Shown here: one piece after another, positions 5,297 to 13,487 of the stretch
Position numbering within the stretch: position 1 is the stretch's first letter
Layout of the letters: each line of letters begins with the position of its first letter
Assembly: GCA_964469055.1 (NCBI GenBank)
Contig: CAYXXN010000028.1
Location: 1 to 21,771, forward strand
DNA from: CAYXXN01 sp964469055
GTDB lineage: Bacteria; Acidobacteriota; Thermoanaerobaculia; Multivoradales; JAHEKO01
Reading direction: 5' to 3'
Length of the DNA stretch: 21,771 nt
Notes under the pieces: model-generated
What the model was told of the DNA's origin: nothing
The model's database searches: none
What the model saw: the letters and a program-made list of their open reading frames with translations, nothing else
Made by a program: the position numbers and the translations under genes

Positions 5297-6724
5297 CTAC
5301 TCGAGTCGTTTCGCCGCTTCGCGGATGAGGCCCCAGGCCTGCTCGATGTGCTCCTGCGTGGTCTTCAGGTTGCCGATCGCGACCCGCAGGACGTAGCGGC
5401 CGGCGAGCTTGGTGTGGGAGAGGAAGACGGGGCCGAGGGCGTTGATCGCGGTCAAGAGGCGCTCGTTGGCGGCGTCCTGCTCTTCCGGGGAGCCCGGCGG
5501 GGTCCAGCGGAAGCAGACGGTCGAGAAGGGCACGGGAGCGACGACCTCGAAATCGGGGTGGGAGGCGATGCGCTCGGCCAAGAGGCGCGCCAGCCGGCAG
5601 TGCTCGCGGATCGCGGCCTGGAGGCCCTCGACGCCGAAGGCGCGGATCACCATCCAGAGCTTCAAGGCGCGGAACTTGCGGCCGAGCTGGAGCCCCAAGT
5701 CCATCAGGTTCGTGACCCCGGGGTCGGAGGTCCTCAGGATCTCGGGCACGACGGAGAACGTGCGTTTGAGCTCCTCGACGTCGCGCACGTAGAGCACCGA
5801 GCAGTCGAAGGGCACGAACAGCCACTTGTGGGGGTTGAGGACGATCGAGTCCGCCCACTCCCAGCCGGCGAAGGCCGGGCGCAACTCCGGGCAGATGGCA
5901 GCGCTCCCCGCGTAGGCGGCGTCGACGTGGAACCAGAGGTGGTGGCGCGCGGCCGCCTCTCCCACCGCCTCCAGGGGATCGACACTCGTCGAGGAGGTCG
6001 TCCCAGCGGTGGCGACGACGGCGATCGGGAGCCGCCCAGCAAGGCGGTCCTCGAGGATCGCCCGCTCGAGCAGGCCGGCGTCCATGCGGAAGCTCTCGTC
6101 GCTGCCGATGCGGCGGAGGTTCGCCAGGCCGAGGCCCAGCGTCAAGACCGCTTTGTCCACCACCGAGTGGGCTTGGTCGCTGGCGTAGACGACGAGCGGC
6201 GGCACCTCGGCGCGGCCGGCGAGGCCCCGCTCGCGGACATCGAGCCCGGCCCGCTCGCGGGCCGCGGCGAGGGCCAGGAGGGTGCCGATCGAGGCGGTGT
6301 CGTTCAAGTGGCCGCGGAAGGCCTCGGGCAAGCCCAGCATCTGACGCAGCCAGTCGCAGACCCGCTCCTCGAGCTCGGTCGCGGCGGGGGCCGTCCGCCA
6401 CAGCATGGCGTTGACGTTCAACGCCGCCGAGAGAGCCTCGGCGACGATCCCCGGCCCCGAGCCGGTGATCGCGAAGTAGGCGAGGAACCCGGGGTGGTTC
6501 CAGTGGGTGACGTTGGGCTCGATCAGCCGCTCGTAGTCGTCGAGCACCCTGTCGAGCGGCTCGGCGGCGAGGGGCGGCGATTCCGGGAGGCGCACCGCGA
6601 CCTCCCCCGGCGCCACCCGCGGCAGCACCGGATAGTCGCCGACCGCCTCGAGGTAGTGCGCGATGCGGTCGGCGACCCGATGCAGGGCCGCGGCGATCTC
6701 GTCCGGAGGGAGGTCGCCGGGCAC
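5297..6724 (-). CDS. PLP-dependent amino acid decarboxylase, group II
   Basis: A 475-residue pyridoxal-phosphate enzyme of the group that includes aromatic L-amino acid, glutamate and tyrosine decarboxylases. The Schiff-base lysine is K300 in NPHKWLFVPFDC; the histidine expected to stack on PLP is H186 in SDQAHSVVDKA, and the aspartate facing the pyridine nitrogen is D268 in HVDAAYAGSAA. The N-terminal HWNHPGFLAYFA (74-85) and LNDTASIGTLLAL, where relatives read TxGGTxAN-like loops, resemble the aromatic decarboxylase branch, but substrate cannot be fixed from sequence; an amine or beta-alanine-type product is likely. The start is a GTG at 6724, 13 bp after the DsbA-like gene stop, with no strong ribosome binding site. 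It is the last gene of the minus-strand run from tmk. Length is normal for the family. Confidence 0.9.
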   Translation of the reverse strand: MPGDLPPDEIAAALHRVADRIAHYLEAVGDYPVLPRVAPGEVAVRLPESPPLAAEPLDRVLDDYERLIEPNVTHWNHPGFLAYFAITGSGPGIVAEALSAALNVNAMLWRTAPAATELEERVCDWLRQMLGLPEAFRGHLNDTASIGTLLALAAARERAGLDVRERGLAGRAEVPPLVVYASDQAHSVVDKAVLTLGLGLANLRRIGSDESFRMDAGLLERAILEDRLAGRLPIAVVATAGTTSSTSVDPLEAVGEAAARHHLWFHVDAAYAGSAAICPELRPAFAGWEWADSIVLNPHKWLFVPFDCSVLYVRDVEELKRTFSVVPEILRTSDPGVTNLMDLGLQLGRKFRALKLWMVIRAFGVEGLQAAIREHCRLARLLAERIASHPDFEVVAPVPFSTVCFRWTPPGSPEEQDAANERLLTAINALGPVFLSHTKLAGRYVLRVAIGNLKTTQEHIEQAWGLIREAAKRLE

Positions 6725-6737
6725 TAGCGACGCTGCC

Positions 6738-7817
6738 CTAGCTCGCCGGGGCGGCGCGCTTCAGCTCTTCTCCGATGACGGCGTCGAGCTGCTCGAAGGG
6801 CACGGCGCCCGAGACGAAGCGACCGTTGACGAACATCGCGGGCGTCCCCGAGACGCCGGCGGCCGAGCCGGCCGCGAGGTCGGCGGCCACCGCCGCAGCC
6901 GTGCGGCCGGAGTCGAGGCACTCGTTGAAGGCGGTCGCGTCGAGGCCGAGCGTCGCCGCCGCAGCCTTCAACTGATCGACGCCGAGCGCTCTCTGGTTGG
7001 TGAACATCGCGTCGTGCATCTCCCAGAACTTGCCCTGCTCGTTGGCGCACAGCGACGCCTCGGCGGCCTTCTGGGCGTTGGGATGGATGTTGAGCGGGAA
7101 CTGGCGGAAGACGAAGCGCACCTCGTTGGGGTACTTCTCGGTCACCTGCTGGAGGGTCGGCACGATGCGGCCGCAGTAGGGACACTCGAAGTCCGAGAAC
7201 TCGACGATCGTCACCGCCGCGTCGGCGGGTCCCTTGGCCGGGAAGCCCTCGGCCGCCACCTCCATGCGGATCGGCTCGAGGAGCGTCGTCACGGCGTACT
7301 TCTCGCGCAGCGCCGACATCCACGTGGCCATCGCCTGGCCGCGCTTCTGCTGCGTCAAGTACTCGAGGATGCGCGGCCCGATCTCCTCCCTGGGCTGGTT
7401 GATCCGCGCGCGGTTCTGCTCGTAGAAGGCGTCGACGTCCGCATCGCTCACCGGGTCGAGCTTGGCGTCGACCTCGCGCGCCACCAGCTCGTCGACGCCG
7501 AGGCCGGCCTGCGCGGCCTCGAGCTCGCGCATCACCTGCTCGATGCGGCCCTGGAGGCCCCTGGCGATCAGCTCGTAGCGCTCCTGGTCGACCCGCATCA
7601 GGTCGCTCTTGACCACCTCCGCGACCTCCGCCTCGGTGATCGAGCGCGAGCCCACCGTGGCGAGCACTTTGTCGGCGCCGTCGGCCTCCGAGCCGGCCGG
7701 CTGGGCGGCGCAAGCAACCGTGCCGATGAACAGCCAACAGACGGCCAGGGCCGCCCTTTGCCAGGCCAGCGCGCGGCAGGCGCGCGGCGCGGAATCGTCG
7801 TCGTGTGAAGCCAACAT
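6738..7817 (-). CDS. SurA-like domain fused to DsbA-type thioredoxin domain, exported
   Basis: A 359-residue exported protein in two parts. Residues 20-36 are hydrophobic and end at TVAC36; this is a near lipobox with Thr at -3, so a lipoprotein is possible but not certain. Residues 48-175 are helical and resemble the N-terminal chaperone part of SurA/PrsA-type foldases (VGSRSITEAEVAEVV, SDADVDAFYEQNRARI) without a parvulin active domain. Residues 185-355 are a DsbA-family thioredoxin fold with FSDFECPYC (C212 and C215 in CPYC) and the cis-proline loop SGTPAMFVNGR. The fold and location indicate thiol-disulfide exchange on secreted proteins. The ATG at 7817 has GAGGAG 9 bp upstream. It follows holB by 64 bp and precedes the decarboxylase. 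The combination of chaperone-like and redox parts is known from other bacteria; the direction of catalysis is not determinable here. Confidence 0.87.
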   Translation of the reverse strand: MLASHDDDSAPRACRALAWQRAALAVCWLFIGTVACAAQPAGSEADGADKVLATVGSRSITEAEVAEVVKSDLMRVDQERYELIARGLQGRIEQVMRELEAAQAGLGVDELVAREVDAKLDPVSDADVDAFYEQNRARINQPREEIGPRILEYLTQQKRGQAMATWMSALREKYAVTTLLEPIRMEVAAEGFPAKGPADAAVTIVEFSDFECPYCGRIVPTLQQVTEKYPNEVRFVFRQFPLNIHPNAQKAAEASLCANEQGKFWEMHDAMFTNQRALGVDQLKAAAATLGLDATAFNECLDSGRTAAAVAADLAAGSAAGVSGTPAMFVNGRFVSGAVPFEQLDAVIGEELKRAAPAS

Positions 7818-7881
7818 CGTTGCGAACTCCTCGGGAAGGGTTGAGTCGGGTCGGCGGGACTGCGCCGGCGAGGGAGCGATT

Positions 7882-8712
7882 TTAGCCGGCCAGCCGGCGG
7901 AAGACCAGCCCTTCGAGAATGCGCTGGGGCGGGATGCCGCGCAGGCGCCAGGGCAGGGCGGCCAGGAGGTCGTCCGCCAGGGCGAGGAGGGCGCGGCGGT
8001 CGGACGCCCCCGGCGAGGCCTTGGCCGTCTCGACGACGGCGGTTGCGGCCAGCACCCACGGCGCCGTGGCCCGCAGATCGCTCCAGCCGCGGCCGTCGGG
8101 CCCTCCCGCCTCCTCGAGGGCGGCCGCCGCCACCAGCAGGTCGGCGGTCGAGCGCCCCTCGCGCCAGGCCCGGAGGGCGGCCCCGAGAGCCGCTGCCAGC
8201 GTTTCGACCCTCGCCGCGTCGGGGCGCGTCGCCGCCCCCAGGTAGACGGCGAGCGAGCGGCTGCGCAGCGTCGGCAGCAGGTCGAACTGCGCCGGCGCGA
8301 GCAGCAGGAAATGGCGTGGCGCCCGCAGGTGGGGCTCCTCGAGGGCTTTCAGCAGGGCGTTGGCGGCATCGAGCGACAGGCTCTCGGCGCTGGCGAGGAC
8401 GAAGACCTGCGCCCCGGCCTCGAACGGCGCCATGTGCGCCTCCCTCGAGAACTCGCGGGTCGCCTCGACCGAGGTGGCGATCTTGGTGTCGCGCTCGAGG
8501 ACGTGGAAATCCGGATGAAAGAGCCCCGAGGCGTCGCTCGGCCACACCACTCGCCTGCGGCAGCCCTCGGCGTTCGGCCGTCCGTCGCAGAGGAGGATCC
8601 GGGCGAGCGCCAACGCCGCCTCGCGGCGGGCGGCGGCGTCGCCACCGTGGAGGATCACCGACGGGTAGAGGCGGCCGGCGCGGGCGAGGTCGAGGGTGGC
8701 GTCGAAGCTCAC
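7882..8712 (-). CDS. holB: DNA polymerase III delta' subunit
   Basis: A 276-residue AAA+-fold clamp-loader subunit acting with delta and the gamma/tau subunits to load the sliding clamp. The pseudo-P-loop region is SVILHGGDAAARREAALALARIL (18-40), lacking GKT as usual for delta'. LSLDAANALLKALEEP (112-127) is the strongest family motif, followed by LLLAPAQFDLLPTLRSRS, where most members have RSRC. The zinc module is reduced: only C42 and C51 remain of the usual four cysteines, so zinc binding is doubtful. The GTG start overlaps the tmk stop codon in GTGA (8709-8712), indicating translational coupling; tmk-holB is a common bacterial pair. A longer open frame upstream on this strand is only a shadow of tmk. 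Length is a little short of E. coli HolB. Confidence 0.87.
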   Translation of the reverse strand: MSFDATLDLARAGRLYPSVILHGGDAAARREAALALARILLCDGRPNAEGCRRRVVWPSDASGLFHPDFHVLERDTKIATSVEATREFSREAHMAPFEAGAQVFVLASAESLSLDAANALLKALEEPHLRAPRHFLLLAPAQFDLLPTLRSRSLAVYLGAATRPDAARVETLAAALGAALRAWREGRSTADLLVAAAALEEAGGPDGRGWSDLRATAPWVLAATAVVETAKASPGASDRRALLALADDLLAALPWRLRGIPPQRILEGLVFRRLAG

Positions 8713-9356
8713 GGGGCGAAGAGCGAGGGAAAGAGATCGACAAGGGCCGCCCGCACCTGCCGCTCGGTGGCGGCGACGTCGCCGCTGGCGTCGATCGTCC
8801 GGAAGCGCCCGGGCTCGCGCCGCGCCAGCTCGAGGAAGCCGTCGCGGACGCGCTCGTAGAAGGCGAGATCCTCGACGTCGAGGCGATTGACGCCGCCCGC
8901 TTGGGCGCGCCGCGCGGCGGACTGTCCGCGCCCGCGCGCCGCCCCCGCCGGCAGGTCGAAGAGCAGCGTGCGGTCCGGGCGGCGGGCGCCGGTGGCGAGG
9001 CGGTCGAGCGCCTCGAGGTCGGCGAGCGGTACCTCGCGGCCGAAGCCCTGGTAGGCGAGGGTCGAGTCGGTGAAGCGGTCGCAGAGGACGTGACGGCCGG
9101 CGGCGAGCGCGGGCTCGATGACCTCGGAGAGGTGCTGGCGGCGGGCGGCGAAGACGAGGAGCGCCTCGACCATGCCGTCGGCGGCGCGGGCGCCCAAGAA
9201 GACGCCGCGCACGGCGCGGCCGAAGTCGGTGCCGCCCGGCTCGCTCGTCGTGCGACAGGGGATGCCGCGCTCGGCGAGCCAGGCCGCGGCCCGCTCGAGG
9301 TGGGTCGACTTGCCGCTGCCGTCCGGCCCCTCGAAAGTGACGAAGCGCGACGCCAT
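8709..9356 (-). CDS. tmk: Thymidylate kinase
   Basis: A 215-residue cytoplasmic kinase that phosphorylates dTMP to dTDP in dTTP synthesis. The P-loop is FEGPDGSGKST (8-18), TSEPGG follows at 37-42, and the substrate-binding DRFTDSTLAYQG is at 93-104. The LID region RRAQAGGVNRLDVEDLAFYERVRDGF gives the family arginines and the typical FYERVR. It is the first gene of a minus-strand set tmk-holB-dsbA-like-decarboxylase and lies back to back with the TerC gene, leaving under 80 bp for both promoters. Full length; confidence is high. Confidence 0.95.
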   Translation of the reverse strand: MASRFVTFEGPDGSGKSTHLERAAAWLAERGIPCRTTSEPGGTDFGRAVRGVFLGARAADGMVEALLVFAARRQHLSEVIEPALAAGRHVLCDRFTDSTLAYQGFGREVPLADLEALDRLATGARRPDRTLLFDLPAGAARGRGQSAARRAQAGGVNRLDVEDLAFYERVRDGFLELARREPGRFRTIDASGDVAATERQVRAALVDLFPSLFAP

Positions 9357-9433
9357 GCGGCGCGATGCTACCGCGAAGCGGCTGATACACTCCGCGCCCT
9401 TACCTCGCCGCCCACCCCACCTCGGAGGCTCCG

Positions 9434-10366
9434 ATCCACTCCGTCGCCGCGCCGCACCACTGGACGGTCTTCCTCGTCCTGATCGCGGGTCTGCTCGCCT
9501 TCGACCTGGGTGTGTTGCAACGGCGGCCGCACGTCTTGCGCTTCCGCGAGGCGGCGGGCTGGAGCCTTTTCTGGGTAGCGCTGTCGCTCGCCTTCAACGG
9601 CTGGGTGGCCTGGCGCTTCGGGGGCCAGGTCGGCCTCCAGTTCCTCACCGGGTATCTCCTCGAGTACTCGCTCTCGGTCGACAACATCTTCGTCTTCCTC
9701 GTCGTCTTCCGCTTCTTCGCGGTGCCCAGCGAGTACCAGCACCGGGTGCTGTTCTGGGGCGTGGCGGGGGCGATCGTGCTGCGCGCCGCCTTCATCCTCG
9801 TGGGGACGAGCTTGATCCATCGCTTCCACTGGCTGCTCTACGTCTTCGGCGTGTTCCTCGTGGTGACTGGCTTGCGGCTCATGCGCCAGAGCGAGCCGCA
9901 GGTGCACCCGGAGCACAACCCGGTGGTGCGTCTCTTCCGGCGCTTCTTCCCGATCTCCTCCCAGTACCACGAGCAGCACTTCACCGTCCGCGAAGGCGGC
10001 CGCCGTCTCTTCACGCCGCTGGTGTTGGTGCTGCTGGTGGTGGAGACGACCGATGTGCTCTTCGCTTTCGACTCGATTCCGGCGATCTTCGGCGTGACGA
10101 CGGACCCCTACATCGCGTTCACTTCGAACATCCTGGCGGTGCTCGGTCTGCGGGCGCTCTATTTCCTGCTGCGCGACCTGATGGACCGCTTCCGCTATCT
10201 GCCGATCGGGCTGGGTGCGGTCCTGGTCTTCATCGGCATCAAGATGCTGGTCGAGAAGTGGGTGGAGATCCCGATCGGCATCTCGCTCGGCGCGGTGTGC
10301 TCGTTGCTCGCCGTCTCGGTGCTGGTCTCATGGCTGCGGCCGGCGAAGGCCGACGAGCGCGGCTGA
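9434..10366 (+). CDS. TerC/Alx-family membrane transporter, probable ATC start
   Basis: A membrane protein of about 310 residues from the TerC family, whose Alx branch is linked to manganese export. Family motifs are clear: LEYSLSVDNIFVFLVVFRFF, and VETTDVLFAFDSIPAIFGVTTDPYIAFTSNILAVLGLRALYFLL, whose Asp residues lie in membrane helices and bind metal, plus KMLVEKWVEIPIGISL near the end. The first helix, HHWTVFLVLIAGLLAFDL, lies upstream of the first conventional start (GTG 9512) and is open in frame back to a stop at 9383, yet that stretch has no ATG, GTG or TTG. ATC at 9434 has GGAGG (9424-9428) 5 bp upstream and, as I recall the E. coli Alx N-terminus (MNTVGTPLLW), aligns with its Met. A base error (ATG to ATC) is the alternative. 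Product is certain, start is not. Confidence 0.85.
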   Translation: MHSVAAPHHWTVFLVLIAGLLAFDLGVLQRRPHVLRFREAAGWSLFWVALSLAFNGWVAWRFGGQVGLQFLTGYLLEYSLSVDNIFVFLVVFRFFAVPSEYQHRVLFWGVAGAIVLRAAFILVGTSLIHRFHWLLYVFGVFLVVTGLRLMRQSEPQVHPEHNPVVRLFRRFFPISSQYHEQHFTVREGGRRLFTPLVLVLLVVETTDVLFAFDSIPAIFGVTTDPYIAFTSNILAVLGLRALYFLLRDLMDRFRYLPIGLGAVLVFIGIKMLVEKWVEIPIGISLGAVCSLLAVSVLVSWLRPAKADERG

Positions 10367-10405
10367 AGGTGTCCCGGCGCCCCTGCTAGGATCCGCGCCC
10401 GCCTC

Positions 10406-11518
10406 ATGACAAGCGTTTTCGTTCCCCGGGAGCGGGCCGCGCAGGAGACACGGGTGGCGGCGACGCCGGAGACGGTCCGTCGGCTGGTCGGGCGGGGCTT
10501 CGCGGTGACCCTCGAGGGCGGGGCCGGAGAGGCCTCGGGCTTCGCCGATCGAGAGTACGCGGCGGCCGGGGCGACGATCGCCGCCGACCGAGTCGTGGCG
10601 TGGGGTACAGCCGACCTCGTCCTCGAGGTCGGTCCGCCCGGCGACGAGGAGATCGACCTCCTGGCGACCGGCGCGGTCGTCGTCGGGCTGCTCGGCCCGC
10701 ACGACGGCGAGCGGGCGCGCCGGCTGGCCGCGCGGGGGGTGACGGCGCTGGCGATGGAGCTGATCCCGCGCGTCACCCGCGCCCAAGGCATGGATGCGCT
10801 CTCCTCGCAGGCGAGCATCGCCGGCTACAAGGCGGTACTCCTCGGCGCCGCCGCCTGCCCGCGGCTCTTCCCGATGATGACCACCGCCGCCGGCACGGTC
10901 CGGCCGGCTCGGGTGGTCGTCCTGGGCGCCGGGGTGGCGGGACTCCAGGCCCTGGCGACGGCACGACGCCTGGGCGCCGTGGTCGAGGTGTCGGACATCC
11001 GGCCGGCGGTCGAGGAGCAGGTCGAGTCGCTGGGGGGAAGGTTCATCGAGCTCCCCGGAATGGAGTCGGGCGAGGGCCAGGGCGGCTACGCCCGCGAGAT
11101 GGGAGAGGAGTTCCTCTCCCGCCAGCGCGCCATCCTGACCGAGCGCCTACGGGGCGCCGACGTCGTCATCACCACGGCCCTGGTGCCGGGCAAGCGGGCG
11201 CCGGTGCTCTTGACCGCGGAGATGGTGGCGGCGATGAAGCCCGGCGCCGTCGTCGTCGACCTCGCCGCCGAGCAAGGCGGAAACTGCCAGCACACGCGCC
11301 TGGGCGAAGAGGTCGAGGTCGGCGGCGTGCGGATCCTCGGGCCGCACAACTTGGCGACGACCGTCCCCCACGACGCGAGCCTCCTCTACGCCCGCAACGT
11401 GGCGGCGCTCGTCGAGCACCTGACGAAGGACGGCAAGCTCGTCGTCGACCGCAGCGACGAGATCGCCGGACCGGCGCTCCTCACCCTGGGCGGCGAGGTC
11501 CTCTTCGGCTCGAGTTAG
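10406..11518 (+). CDS. pntAA: NAD(P) transhydrogenase subunit alpha part 1 (orphan)
   Basis: A 370-residue NAD(H)-binding dI subunit of proton-pumping transhydrogenase. Diagnostic sequence: RVTRAQGMDALSSQASIAGYKAVLLGA (122-148; most members read AQSMDALSSQAN), FPMMTTAAGTV, the dinucleotide loop VVVLGAGVAGLQA (170-182), then VVEVSDIRPAVEEQVESLGG, DVVITTALVPGKRAPVL and VVDLAAEQGGNC. Alanine dehydrogenase, its structural cousin, lacks the VPGKRAPVL/AEQGGNC pair. The split type normally needs PntAB (membrane) and PntB (NADP-binding), usually encoded next door; here the next gene is an ABC exporter on the other strand overlapping the stop codon by 4 bp. It starts 39 bp after the TerC gene, probably on the same transcript. 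Partners may lie elsewhere, or the protein may act alone. Confidence 0.9.
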   Translation: MTSVFVPRERAAQETRVAATPETVRRLVGRGFAVTLEGGAGEASGFADREYAAAGATIAADRVVAWGTADLVLEVGPPGDEEIDLLATGAVVVGLLGPHDGERARRLAARGVTALAMELIPRVTRAQGMDALSSQASIAGYKAVLLGAAACPRLFPMMTTAAGTVRPARVVVLGAGVAGLQALATARRLGAVVEVSDIRPAVEEQVESLGGRFIELPGMESGEGQGGYAREMGEEFLSRQRAILTERLRGADVVITTALVPGKRAPVLLTAEMVAAMKPGAVVVDLAAEQGGNCQHTRLGEEVEVGGVRILGPHNLATTVPHDASLLYARNVAALVEHLTKDGKLVVDRSDEIAGPALLTLGGEVLFGSS

Positions 11519-13371
11519 GCCGCCTGCTCCCGGTACTGGAGCTGGTAGAGCCGGTGGTAGATGCCGCGTTGGGCGAGGAGCTCCTGGTGGGTGCCGGTCT
11601 CGCGCAGGCAGCCTTTGTGGAGGACGAGGATGCGGTCGGCGCGCTGGATGGTGGAGAGGCGGTGGGCGATGACCAGGCTGGTGCGGCCGGCCAAGAGGCG
11701 CTCGAGGGCGGCCTGGATGCGCTGCTCGGTCTCGGTGTCGATGGAGGCCGTCGCCTCGTCGAGGATCAGGATCTTGGGGTCGAAGGCCAGCGCCCGGGCG
11801 AAAGCGATGAGCTGCTTCTGCCCTACCGACAGGCCCGCCCCGCGCTCGCGCACCGGCGCCGCGAAGCCGCCCGGCAGGCGCTCGATGAAGTCGAGGGCCT
11901 CCACCTCGCGCGCCGCCCAGGCGAGCCGCGCGTCGTCGATCGCCGCCTCGCCGAGCCGGATGTTGCCGCCCACGTCGCCGGAGAAGAGAAAGACGTCCTG
12001 TAAAACCAGGCCGATCGCCCGGCGCAGGCGGGCGAGGTCCCAGTCGCGCACGTCGACGCCGTCCACCCGTACGGCGCCGCCGATGACGTCGTAGAAGCGC
12101 AGCAGGAGGTTGGCGAGCGTCGACTTGCCGGCCCCCGTGTGACCGACGACCGCCACGGTCTCGCCCGGCGCGACCGCGAACGACAGGTCGCGCAGGACGG
12201 GCGCGCCCTCCTGGTAGGCGAACGCCACACGGTCGAACTCGATCGTGCCGACGATCTCTCTTGGCACGTGAGCGCGCTCCGGCGAGTCGATCTCCAGCGG
12301 TCGGTCGAGCAGCCGGAAGACACGCTCCGAGCTCGCCATCGCCGCCTGCAAGATGTTGTACTTCTCGGAGAGGTCGGAGAGGGGTTGGTAGAAGCGCTGC
12401 GCGTACTGCAGGAAGGCGACCAGCACGCCGATCGACAGGGCACCGCGGATCACCTCCCCGCCTCCGTACCAGAGGATGAGGCCGACGCCGAGCGCGGTGA
12501 TCAGCTCGACCATGGGGTAGTAGACGGCGTAGTAGAAGATCGAGCGAACGTTGGCCGCCCGGTGCTCGTCATTGACGGCGGCGAAGCGCTCGAGGGCGCG
12601 CGCCTCGCCGCCGAAGAGCTGCACGATCGACATGCCGGTCATGTGCTCTTGCAGGAAGGCGTTGATGCGGGCGAGCTTGGCGCGCACCTCGCGGTAGCTC
12701 TGTCGCGCCCGGTTCTTGAACCAGACGGTGAGGGCCCCGAGCAGCGGCAGGATGGCGAAGGTGACGAGGGCGAGGCGCCAGTCGAGCCAGAAGAGGAGGC
12801 CGACGATGCCGCCCAGGAGCGCGATGTCCCCCAGGATGGCGACGATGCCGGCCGTGAACAGCTCGTTCAAGGCGTCGACGTCGTTGGTGACCCGGGTCAC
12901 CAGGCGCCCGATCGGGTTGCGGTCGAAGAAGGCCACGGGCAACCGCTGGAGCTTCCCGAAGACCTGCCGCCGCAGGTCGAACATCACCCGCTGCCCCATG
13001 AGCTCCAGGACGTAGCCCTGGACGTAGAGCACCGCGAAGGTCGCCACCAGGGAGCCGAGGTAGATCAGGGAGAGGGCGCCGAGACCGGCGACCGGATCGA
13101 GCTCGACGCCCCGCCGCGCCAGGAAGGCCTCGACGAAGCGGCTGGCGCCGGCCGCGGGGGCCTCGCCCCCGGGGCGCATGAAGACGTCGATCGCCACCGC
13201 CGTCGCCAGCGGTCCCACGAGCTGCAGGAGAGAAGAGGCCAAGATCAGCCCCACCGCCCCCACGACCATCCCCCGGTACGGCCGCAGATAGCCCAGCAGG
13301 CGCCGCATCAGCCGGGCGTCATAGGCCCGGCCCAGGACCTCTTCGTCGTGGTAGGAGAGGGGCTCGCTCAC
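11515..13371 (-). CDS. ABC exporter half-transporter (fused membrane and ATPase domains)
   Basis: A 618-residue type IV ABC exporter with an N-terminal six-helix membrane domain (about 25-340) and a C-terminal nucleotide-binding domain (about 377-610). Motifs: RLPVAFFDRNPIGRLVTRVTND in the coupling region, Walker A GHTGAGKST (410-418), Q-loop VLQDVFLFSG, signature LSVGQKQ (514-520), Walker B ILILDEATAS (534-543) and the switch histidine in VIAHRLST (H570). It resembles MsbA/MdlB/LmrA-type lipid or drug exporters; substrate cannot be read from sequence. Such proteins act as dimers; no partner half-transporter adjoins, so it is a homodimer or pairs with a distant gene. The start is GTG at 13371. 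Its 3' end overlaps the convergent pntAA stop by 4 bp, so no terminator fits between the two. Confidence 0.92.
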   Translation of the reverse strand: MSEPLSYHDEEVLGRAYDARLMRRLLGYLRPYRGMVVGAVGLILASSLLQLVGPLATAVAIDVFMRPGGEAPAAGASRFVEAFLARRGVELDPVAGLGALSLIYLGSLVATFAVLYVQGYVLELMGQRVMFDLRRQVFGKLQRLPVAFFDRNPIGRLVTRVTNDVDALNELFTAGIVAILGDIALLGGIVGLLFWLDWRLALVTFAILPLLGALTVWFKNRARQSYREVRAKLARINAFLQEHMTGMSIVQLFGGEARALERFAAVNDEHRAANVRSIFYYAVYYPMVELITALGVGLILWYGGGEVIRGALSIGVLVAFLQYAQRFYQPLSDLSEKYNILQAAMASSERVFRLLDRPLEIDSPERAHVPREIVGTIEFDRVAFAYQEGAPVLRDLSFAVAPGETVAVVGHTGAGKSTLANLLLRFYDVIGGAVRVDGVDVRDWDLARLRRAIGLVLQDVFLFSGDVGGNIRLGEAAIDDARLAWAAREVEALDFIERLPGGFAAPVRERGAGLSVGQKQLIAFARALAFDPKILILDEATASIDTETEQRIQAALERLLAGRTSLVIAHRLSTIQRADRILVLHKGCLRETGTHQELLAQRGIYHRLYQLQYREQAA

Positions 13372-13411
13372 CGGGCTGGCGAGGTTAACAGGGCGGCTGT
13401 GGACCTTCCCG

Positions 13412-13440
13412 TTGTCTCCCCCGCCCGGGGATGCTATAAG
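13412..13440 (+). promoter_or_regulatory. Sigma70-type promoter of the pilT operon
   Basis: TTGTCT (13412-13417) is followed after 17 bp by TATAAG (13435-13440), matching 4 and 5 of 6 consensus positions. Transcription would begin near 13447, giving a leader of about 40 nt before the pilT start. The only -10-like sequence in this divergent gap; spacing is optimal. Confidence 0.65.
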
Positions 13441-13487
13441 CTGCGAGAACGTCTTTGGCGATGGGTACTTAAGTAGGGGGAGCCTCG

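Noticed and set aside
7882..9390. HolB frame open on the minus strand through tmk to 9390
   Set aside because: Protein similarity begins at the GTG that overlaps the tmk stop; the upstream part is the tmk gene read in the wrong frame.
9357..9433. Manganese or pH riboswitch (yybP-ykoY type) before the TerC gene
   Set aside because: Under 80 bp separates tmk and the TerC start; the characteristic stems and loops of that riboswitch are not present.
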